This document shows, one piece after another, positions 56,271-64,000 of a stretch of 64,000 nucleotides of DNA. Every line of letters starts with the position of its first letter. Position 1 is the stretch's first letter. The translations under genes were made by a program, and so were the position numbers. Origin of the DNA: Dasypus novemcinctus (taxonomy: Eukaryota; Chordata; Mammalia; Cingulata; Dasypodidae); the NCBI RefSeq assembly GCF_030445035.2, contig NC_080683.1, positions 118,529,225-118,593,224 on the forward strand, read 5' to 3'. Under the pieces are notes generated by a model. That model was given only the letters and a program-made list of their open reading frames with translations, was not told the DNA's origin and made no database searches.

Positions 56271-56766
56271 GGTGTGATGTCCTGAGGTGGAGTGCCCTTC
56301 AGGCAGGGCTGGCTCTAGGGATGCACAAAGTGGCACCACAACTGCCTCTCCGTGTTGGCGCTCATGCCTTCTTTGTGTTGCTCTCATTCTCTTTTTTTAA
56401 AATAAAAAACAAACAAAGATTACATAAATGTTACATACAATATATGGAGGATTCCCATGTGCTCCCTCCCTCCCCCTCCCACACTTTCCCACGGTAACAA
56501 GATCCTTCATTAGTGTGGTGCATTTGTTACAGTGATCTCATTCTCTTCTAGATAGGCGTCTTCCATATGGCTGGGAAGATGCCTGCTGGTAGCTGCAAAT
56601 TCACATAGTCCTAGATAAGCAATCTTAGGGAAGAGAGAATTTATTTTAATATTTAATAATGAATCCCAAGAAACGAACTCTGATTGGCCCTGCTGGTAGC
56701 ACAAACCCAGCCCTTCCCCAGAGGAGGAGATGTGGAATTGATGGACTGGGGTCCGTGTTTTTCGGT

Positions 56767-57114
56767 TCATTTTAAGAATCCATGAACCTTCAGCTGTTCC
56801 TCCTTGACAAGGCCACCCTGCGAGAAAAACTGGCAAATGTTTTTCCTTTGGTCACCTCGAAGCTGAATGACCCCTCCGTGTTCAGGATGTCCAATCCCAG
56901 CACCATTACAGGCAGGTTTCTTTTTGAAAGCTCTCACGAGTTTCTTTCTGTCGTAATCATCTGCAATGCCCTGAACAGTAGTTAGTGTCTTTCTGCCATT
57001 CCTTTGCTGGATTCTTACGTGAACGCAATCCTGGGTCCCTCTCTGGAGAAAGTCATCACCCTTAGTTGCATCAGCAAAGGGGTCAAAAGATTGGAGGTTC
57101 TGAATAGTGGACAT
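56767..57114 (-). pseudogene. EIF1B: EIF1B processed retrocopy (open frame, diverged)
   Basis: An intronless 115-codon frame reads as translation initiation factor eIF1 (SUI1 family), which in cells scans for the start codon on the 40S subunit. The N-terminus MSTIQNLQSFDPFADATKGD and the C-terminal VKEEQLKVHGF match EIF1B rather than EIF1, as I remember them. The normal 113-residue protein should end after HGF. Here an extra T before the stop shifts it to HGFLK and a downstream TGA. Several normally invariant central residues are changed, for example the FACNGTVIEHPEYG region and the L(L/V)E(V/I)G segment, where SQGG appears. The source gene has introns, so absence of introns plus retained 5' UTR-like sequence up to about 57,185 indicates retroposition. 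No clear A-tail or target duplication remains. It lies antisense about 1.5 kb beyond ABRACL and is probably not functional. Confidence 0.88.
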
Positions 57115-57189
57115 GTGATACCAGTGCGAGGCCGGGGAGGGGGTGAAACGCCTCCGGGATCACCTTGCCAGGAGCCTGTCACGATGAGA

Positions 57190-58525
57190 AAACAGAAATA
57201 AATAGGGAGATGCTTGGCCAGGGTGGAATTTGGCCGAAGTGGTCACGGCAGCGGAATAGATAGAGATTTGGGGATAATGGTTCAACTGTGATTTTCATCT
57301 CAGTTCTGATTTCTATGGATAATCAATTCTGCCTCTTATGATTAAATTGAAATTTTAATTATCAGGTATTTGGAAAACACAACAGATATACAATCTTTTG
57401 GCTTTGTAAAAGTTTATGCTGAGAAACCGAGGCAGCTTTTAAAGAGCAATTCGGGAAGGTCAAATACGTCTGATAGAATTTTTTTTGAGAGGAGGCTGAT
57501 CTCATGTAACAAAAGAAAGTTTCTAAGAGAATTTACAGAAGTTGAAATTGCTAGGTGGGTATCAAATGAAGTTTCAAAGTTTTAAACCCATGGTGATTTA
57601 AAATCTGACATCTTTGAGGGAAGGATGTAGCCATGCAGTTGGTCAATTGTTTTGAGAAAATAGACTGTTCTGTCACCAACATCTGTCTGTGATAAATTTT
57701 TATATATTTTCCTTTAGATTTAAGATGGTCAATTCCTTGGTAACAACTTCTTGTGTGGCTAGTTCTCTCTTATTAGGATCATGCTCTTACAATTAAAAAT
57801 CAGCGATGTGATTTCTGTTTAAGCCTGGGGAATGATCTTTCCTGGCTGTAAACGGCATGCCAGTTAATCTCCGCAGAGGTGTGTGCCTTTGCCTGTAGGT
57901 GGGAGGCATTTGGAAGTCATGAACTATTGTACACAAACATTCCTTCATTCATGCAACAAAAACATAGCACTTTTTTTTTTTAAAGTGCAAAATGAATAAT
58001 AAATTAAACCTGGTTCTGATCCTGAGAGGGATACAAACAATTTGGACAATAAATATTATTGAAGCAGCTCTGGGAAGATGATAGCAGGAGGCAGATGCAA
58101 GAACCATGAATTATTTGTGGGCAATACAATAGAAACCCATGAAGGCAAAGGAACAAGTCTGCTTACTCTGTGTGGCATGCGGTGCTGAACTTGTTCATTT
58201 ACAGCCTCATCTATCCAGAAAAGTCAAGAGAAATGCATGCATCTTTAATTTATTTGTAGTCAAATAATCTTGGGGCTTCCCCTTCCTTAATAAAATATAT
58301 AAATAATTTCAAAGGATACTAGCTCCTCAGAAGCATTTTATGAGGAGAAATCAGAAACATCCGTACTTTTAGGGAAGACTATTCAATGTGAAAACCCTAC
58401 CCTGGTAAATTTTATTTATCTCTTGCAGTCTCAGTGAAAGGTTTCTTTAATACTTTTTCCCCTGAAGTTCTTTTGTTGAATGTTTTAGTTAGACATTTTT
58501 TGGTTAGAAGGAATGGAAACCAATA
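57190..58525. other. Intergenic, no gene recognised
   Basis: AT-rich, apparently low in repeats; a 71-codon frame at 57,370-57,585 has no recognisable features. Confidence 0.5.
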
Positions 58526-58527
58526 GC

Positions 58528-59390
58528 TAAGTGTGATGATTAATTTCATGTGTCAAATTGTCTAGGTAATGGTGTCCAGTGGTTTGGTCGAGCAAGCACT
58601 GGCCTGATTGCTGCTGTGAAGGTGTTTCACAGGTGGATTTGCATCTATAAGCAGTTATTTGAGTCTGCAGCTGATTGTACCTATAATCAAAGGAAATTTC
58701 TTTTAAAAACTTATTAGAGTTGCAGGTTTACAGGAAAACCATGTAGAGAGTACAGTGTTCTCATACACCCACTCCACAGTTTTCCCTATCGTTAACATTT
58801 TACATTAGTGTGGTAACTTCGTCATCACTGATAAACCAAAATTATTGTAATTCTATTATTAACTATAGTCCTTATTTTACATTAGGGTATGCTATTTGTG
58901 TTGTATGATTCTGTTTATTTTTTTTAAGCTTTTATTCTAGTAACATAGATACAATATAAAATTTCCCATTTTAAATACTTCCAAGTATACACTTCAGTGA
59001 GTTAGTTACATTCATAATGTTGTGCTACCATTACTACCATCCATTACCAATACTTTCCCTTCACCCCCCCCAGAAACTCTACCAATTAAGCATTAACTCT
59101 ACTGCCAGCCTGGCTCCTGGTAACCTATATTCAACATTCTGACCCTCTGAATTTGCATATTATAATTTCATATCAGTGAGATTGTACAATATTTGACCTT
59201 TAGTGTCTGGCTTATTTCATTCAACATGATGTCTTCAAGATTCATCCATGTTGTAACATGTATCAGCACTTCATTCCTTTTTACAGATGATTGCACCTAC
59301 AACAAAGCAGATTATTCTCAGCAATGAGGGAGTCATTTTTCACCTTTTATTGTAGGTATTGAGCTGATTCTTTCAATCTGGAAATTCATG
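58528..59390 (+). repeat. ERVL LTR (MLT2-like) split by a LINE-1 tail
   Basis: GTGATGATTAATTTCATGTG and 'gtggtttggtcgagcaagc' resemble MLT2-type LTRs. The element resumes after the LINE-1 insert, whose flanks are duplicated: GATTGTACCTATAATCAAAG (58,673-58,692) and GATTGCACCTACAACAAAG (59,288-59,306). Confidence 0.6.
58694..59287 (-). mobile_element. LINE-1 3' fragment with target duplication
   Basis: Antisense LINE-1 3' UTR (TTGCAGGTTTACAGGAAAAC, 'cattcaacatgatgtcttcaagattcatcc'). It inserted in an LTR and is flanked by the roughly 19-20 base diverged duplication described there. Confidence 0.8.
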
Positions 59391-59579
59391 TTCTTTAGTT
59401 TGCAGACATTTTCTTGTGTTATTTCTTTGATAATTTCTTTACCTCTATTTTGTGTTTTTCTTTTTCCTGAAACTCCTCTGATAAGATATTTTAATTTTCT
59501 AGTTTTCCCTTCCTATCTTCTGTTCTTTTTATTCTCCCTTCTGAGAGTTACATTATTGTTAAAAATTAATTGATTTACT

Positions 59580-60203
59580 CAGCTAACATGGAGTTAAAGA
59601 ATGTCAACCACCACACCATGGAGCCCAGAGTGCCTACAACTGAAAGCAGGAGGATTGCATCCAATATCCGTGTGGAATCTAAACCCCCTCTTGACATAGA
59701 TGTGGAATGGACACAACCAAGCCAAGGTCCACAGGAAGGAGGAATACAGTAAGGATCAGAGTGGACTTAATGATATCCTATTCATGAACTATTGTGGTTA
59801 ATAATCGAGAAAATGTGGCATTGGTGTGGAAAAAGTGGCCATGGTGGCTGCTGGGTACGGGGAATGGGAGGAAGAGAAGAGATGTGGAGGCATTCTCAGG
59901 ACTTGGAGTTGTCCTGGGTGGTGCTCCAGGGACAATTGCTGGATGTTGTATGTCCTCCCATGGCCCACTGGATGGAACGTGGGGAAGTGTGGGCTATGGT
60001 GTGGAACACGGGACATGGGGTGCAGCGATGCCCGGAGATGTACTCACCGGATGCAATAGATGTGACATGATGATGGGGGAGAGTGTTACTGTGGGCGGAG
60101 TGGTGGGGTGGGGGTGGTGGGGGTGATTGGGGACCTCATATTTTTTTAATGTAATATCTTTTAAAAAATGAATAAATTGAGTAGAATTTGGAAAAAAAAA
60201 AAA
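59580..60203 (+). mobile_element. G-rich LINE-1-like 3' tail, third and longest copy
   Basis: About 620 bases, from CAGCTAACATGGAGTTAAAG through the shared arms and G-tract (60,070-60,125) to CCTCATATTTTTTTAATGTA and an A-tail. Open frames up to 110 codons in its middle are chance. Confidence 0.8.
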
Positions 60204-60204
60204 G

Positions 60205-61040
60205 AATTAGTGGAATAACCAAAAAATGCATTAAAAGGTCAAAATGTAGCTTTTGGATATAGTAAATGTATACTTGATTAATTTTGGATTGAGTAAATTA
60301 TTCTTTTTCCTGGGGAAAAAAATTAATGATTTAAAATTCTACTTTCGTATTTTAATTTCTAATATTTTTATTAATGGATAACATCCTATACAAGTTTCAT
60401 AGATGTAACATTTGTCTTATCTTTGTGAGGATATTGATTATAATTTCATAGAAGTTTTCTTTTACCTCTTGTGTTGACTCTTGAGCTGAAGTTCTTTTTC
60501 GTTTGTTTATTTCTCTAGATATTTGTCTTTCTCAAATATCTAGAGGATTTTGACTCTCTATTAATATTCAATAGTGAATCACTAAAAAACTGACTGGAGG
60601 CTCTGTATTGGTGGATGGATTTTGCCCGTTTGTACTAGTGACCTTTGCTGTATGGTAATCGGACAGCAAGCAAGCTTTTTCATCGTGAAAACCCCAAACG
60701 GCAGCACTGTGGGGTCTTTCCCCCTTTAGAGCAATTTTCGTGTTCCCTGAGAGGAATTGTGCTCTTTGCTGATTGGCTGCATTTCACAGCTGCTGCGTTC
60801 TGGAAGCAGAGCAGGGCAGAGGCAGTGAAGGTGTCCTGCTCCTCACTCAGCGACTTTTTAACTCCCCGTTCTCAGCGCTGTCACCCTTGCTCTCTCCTGG
60901 GCCTGGGGTTCTCTGGTCTGGAACTGGTACCTTCCGTCTTTCTGCACAACCTGGTCTCTGAGGGTGGTGGGGAGGAGGGGTTGTTGGGATTCACGGAACA
61001 GAGGGTCTCGCCGCTAGCATGGGGGTGACCAAGCACTCTC
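60205..61040. other. Intergenic, no gene recognised
   Basis: AT-rich first half. The frame at 60,645-61,028 (127 codons) is Ser/Leu/Phe-rich with no domain I can name. Confidence 0.5.
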
Positions 61041-61043
61041 CCC

Positions 61044-61437
61044 GTGGTAGGTGGGATTATATACCCCAGAAAGGAGCATGTTCCTAATCGTAATCCATTT
61101 CTGTGGCTGCGAAGTCCTTGTAAATAGGAGCTTTTGAAGATGTTGTTTTCAGTTCAGGTATGGCCCGTTGAACAGGGCTGGGACGTAAGACTATTGCTGG
61201 AGATTTTTATGAGGAGAATGCCGTGGGGAGCAGACAGAAGCTGGATGCCAACTGAGCCCAGAGGAGAACGGAGAAAGCCGAGGATCAAGGGTGGCCGGCA
61301 GCCAGCCCCGGAATGCCAGTCTTCCTGATGCCTCAATTTTGGACTTCCCTTAACCTCAAATCCGTAAGCCAATAAATTCCCATTGTTTTAAGCCAACCCA
61401 TTGTGTGACATCTGTCTTAGCAGCCTGGAAACTAAGA
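61044..61437 (+). repeat. ERVL/MaLR-type LTR
   Basis: GTGGTAGGTGGGATTATATACC, 'tccatttctgtggctgcgaagtcc', 'gtatggcccgttgaacag', AATAAATTCCCATTGTTTTA, ending GGAAACTAAGAC. Confidence 0.88.
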
Positions 61438-61896
61438 CTCGCCCTAATTTCAATCACACATCTCATTCCTGCCTTAAGGGTTCCCTGGAAATACCATGCT
61501 GGGAGCCTCTGGAGCATGGGTGGCATGGGGGGATTCCTGCTGGTGTCCCTACCCGTTAGAGTTTAGCGGGCAGCTTTCTCCTTTCTATCACCAACTTTCA
61601 TTCCATTTCCAACCTCCAAAAGATTGCAGACTTTGCTTATTAGCTATTGTCTTCTCTCACATACTGTGCCCTTGTGAATTTCAATCTTTTTCATTTTCTT
61701 ACTGTCAGTTAAGGATAGGTTTTGGAATTAAAGAGTACTAAAAGCTAATCAGCTCACCGTATTTAGCTGGAAAATCTCTCCTGGAAAACCTATTCCTAAA
61801 ATGTTTTCTCTAATCTTTCCTTTCCTCTCCAAGACTCCCAGATCTCAAATGCTGGAAATCCAGAGTTCATTTTAGCTTTTCATATCATCACCTACT

Positions 61897-62285
61897 GTCT
61901 TAGTTTGCCAGGACTGCTGTAACAAAGTACCACAGACTAGTTGGCTTAAACCACAGCAAGTTATTGGCTCGCGGTTTTGCAGGCGAGAAGTCCAGCATCA
62001 AGGTCCCGGCAGGGCCACGCGTTCTCTGAAGTCCCTTCTGTTCTGGTGGTGGCGCACCAGCAACCCCCTAACTCAACCCCTGGCTGTCTCTTCCTGGTTG
62101 TCTCCTGCTGTGTCCCAATTTCCTTTGCTTATAAGGACTCCAGTCACATGCCCTGATTCAGTTTGGTTTCTTTTTAATAGATCCTTTGGAAGTGCAATTT
62201 ATAAGTGAGTTCCCACCCTCTTGACTGAGAGTTAGGATTTGAGCACATCTGTGTGGGGGTCATGATTCGGTCCCTAACCCCTGGG
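61897..62285 (-). repeat. MaLR LTR (MLT1/MST-like), antisense
   Basis: TGTCTTAGTTTGCCAGGACT, 'gtaacaaagtaccacagactag', 'cttataaggactccagtcacatg', 'tcatgattcggtccctaac'. Confidence 0.85.
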
Positions 62286-62975
62286 ATGGTGGTCACCGTC
62301 AATGCCAACGGTCCATCAGCGACACGTCCACAGCCCTTGCGAGGTGAGCCTGGTTGACTTCCACTGTCTCAACCCTGCACTGCCTGGTCATCCAGGAAGG
62401 GAAGAGGCCTGGGGAAGAAGGTGGTGTGGGGTGCCAAAAATACAGCAAGAGCTCATCCCTGGGGAAGGTGGGACTTAGGCCGTTGGGGAATACAATCTAG
62501 GCTCATTATATTTCATTTCTGTGGGTGTGTTCTGAAGAAAAAGAAGAAAAGGAGAAATAACACATCATATCAGGAAATGATGGGCATTGCAAAATTTCAG
62601 AACTGGGAATAGAAAACATTAGACAATTATTTAGAGACTAATTATAGACAATTATTGGAGCAGTGTTATCTAATTTCCATGCAGTTCAATAACAATTATG
62701 TGTCTCATTAGATGGGTGCCACATTAACTTTGTGGAATGCCCTATCTGATTAGAAGAGTAAGCAGTCTACACATATATTCAATATTTATTGTCTGTTGAT
62801 GTTCTAATTAGCAGAAAAGGAGCGTGCTGATGGCTGGTTGCAGAGTGAGGCAAAAGGCCCATGATTAAGGTGAGTTGTTATAAGAAACGTTTTCCAGGCT
62901 TCCCCATTGCTGGCAGGAGGCGGCATCCAACAATCAAGGAACCAGACGTGGGCTTACTCCTGGAGTGGTGGACAA
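62286..62975. other. Unassigned non-coding sequence
   Basis: No repeat or gene recognised. 62,640-62,870 is AT-rich with TAAT-type motifs and no repeat signature, so it could be non-coding conserved DNA. Confidence 0.4.
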
Positions 62976-62984
62976 AATCAGCCA

Positions 62985-63120
62985 TCTCCATGTCTTGGTC
63001 TCCACGTGCAAAATGAGGAAAAATTATGGCACCTGATCCTTAGGATTATTCGAGGATTAAATGGTGTCCAGGATATAGTAAGTGCTAGATCAGTATTAGT
63101 TGTTGCTATTATTATTTGTC
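62985..63120 (+). repeat. MIR SINE
   Basis: GCAAAATGAGGAAAAATTAT, 'ggattattcgaggattaaatgg', 'agtaagtgctagatcagtattagttgttg' match the MIR 3' half. Confidence 0.75.
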
Positions 63121-63404
63121 TTGTCAAGGACATTGTTGTTCTTGGGGTTGTAATTGTTCATAGTATCTGTTTGGTGCTGTACTGAAAGTAACCTAGGCAT
63201 CAAGGATGATTCAGGCAAGCAGGAAGTGGTCTTTGGCCAGCGTCTCTTAATCAAACTACAACGGGGAGGAAACAAGCGTTACTCAAAGTCATAGGACTAA
63301 AACCAGAAATAAATTTACAAATTAGTTTCTCCTTTGTCAGTTTTTATTTGGAGACCAAATCCCTGACTCCCGTTAATGCACTGTAACTTTGTCCATCCTA
63401 CAGG

Positions 63405-63478
63405 GACTTTGTCTGTGCACCGATGAATAACCAGTGCATTTAATGCGCTGCACATAGGGATGCTAAATAAATATTTGT
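63405..63478 (+). repeat. L2/MIR-type 3' end
   Basis: GCACATAGGGATGCTAAATAAATATTTGTC resembles the sense end of L2-like repeats. Confidence 0.5.
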
Positions 63479-63540
63479 CAAATGATCAATGAATGGACAG
63501 GTGGATGAATGGATGGACAGATGGCTGGGTGGAGGGATGC
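63478..63540 (+). repeat. (GGAT)n-like tandem repeat
   Basis: Degenerate ATGGA / TGGATGAATGGATGGACAGA units over about 60 bases. Confidence 0.9.
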
Positions 63541-63834
63541 ATTCAGCAGAAGAGCTGGGTTGCCATTCTGAGCACCAAAATTGTACTTATGTATCAGGGA
63601 TCACTTACAACTTAGAATACAAGAAAATGGGAGTTGCCAGTTACATTTCTTTGATTTAGGCTGTACTATAGTATTTTTAAAAATCAGTGTTTTGGCAACT
63701 TTTTTTTTTCTATTCCTTTTTTTAACCTATTTTGTACATTTAATAATTGAAAATATAAATAATAATAAGGTAATAAAAAGAAACCACCATTGAATAAAAA
63801 CATACATTTCTCAATTAAATACACTGGATACATA

Positions 63835-64000
63835 TACATTTTTTTAAATCATACAAAATGTTACATAATATATTTGGTTCAGAATAACACACTCATGCAG
63901 TATTTGTCCTTTTGTGTCTGGCTTGCTTCGCTCAACATAATGTCCTTCAGATTCATCCATGTTGTCATGTGCTTTATGACTTCATTTCTTCTTACAGCTG
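63835..64000 (-). mobile_element. LINE-1 3' fragment running off the window
   Basis: Antisense: 'gtgtctggcttgcttcgctcaacataatgtcc' and 'gacttcatttcttcttacagctg' match the other antisense tails; cut by the window edge. Confidence 0.85.

Noticed and set aside
60645-61028. 127-codon frame as a candidate exon
   Set aside because: No protein-like periodicity or known domain, no convincing splice sites, and not linked to a CpG island.

Overview
The window is vertebrate, mammalian DNA dominated by interspersed repeats, and it most probably comes from an armadillo (Dasypus or a close relative). The main evidence is about twenty copies of tRNA-derived SINEs of the armadillo DAS type. They have a tRNA-like head with A and B boxes, a long GC-rich body in one subfamily, and an A-rich tail often preceded by AAATAAATAAATC. 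Xenarthran-looking LINE-1 and ERVL/MaLR LTR sequences accompany them. The species call rests on memory of these families, not on a search.

One real protein-coding gene is visible: ABRACL (costars family, 81 aa) on the + strand. An untranslated first exon is inferred in a CpG island (about 45,150-46,690). Coding exons lie at 49,720-49,780 and 54,640-54,824. The 3' UTR carries two AATAAA signals and ends near 55,245. Both introns hold DAS SINEs or LINE-1 tails. By memory of human gene order (REPS1 - ABRACL - HECA) the window should correspond to human 6q24.1, with the region upstream of 45 kb falling in the REPS1-ABRACL interval. An intronless, antisense EIF1B retrocopy lies just downstream (56,767-57,114).

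Layout: 0-2.9 kb, decayed ERVL pol (integrase part) followed by an LTR, a LINE-1 tail and ERV-like sequence. 4.6-14.5 kb, one near full-length + strand LINE-1 broken by two LTRs and at least eight SINE insertions. 15.4-18 kb, an old repeat split by a retrocopy tail, plus a DAS SINE. 18-20.2 kb, mostly unassigned sequence. 20.7-23.2 kb, a DAS SINE and a LINE-1 tail holding a complete solo LTR with a 5-bp target duplication. 23.3-33.5 kb, a 10.15-kb antisense LINE-1 composite of two concatenated elements inside a single 15-bp target-site duplication. 33.6-45 kb, LTRs, LINE-1 pieces, an antisense ERV remnant (env transmembrane fragment plus LTR) and G-rich LINE-1-like 3' tails. 45-55 kb, ABRACL. 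55-64 kb, the EIF1B retrocopy, LTRs, MIR/L2 and another G-rich tail.

Nothing here supports a new multi-gene biological system. The interesting content is repeat biology: concatenated or template-switched LINE-1s, LINE-1s with the middle of ORF2 deleted, SINEs with an internal variable tandem repeat, SINEs inserted at a shared site, and an LTR family apparently linked to ERVL pol. Coordinates of repeat edges are by eye. Edges with target-site duplications are accurate to a few bases and the others to some tens of bases.
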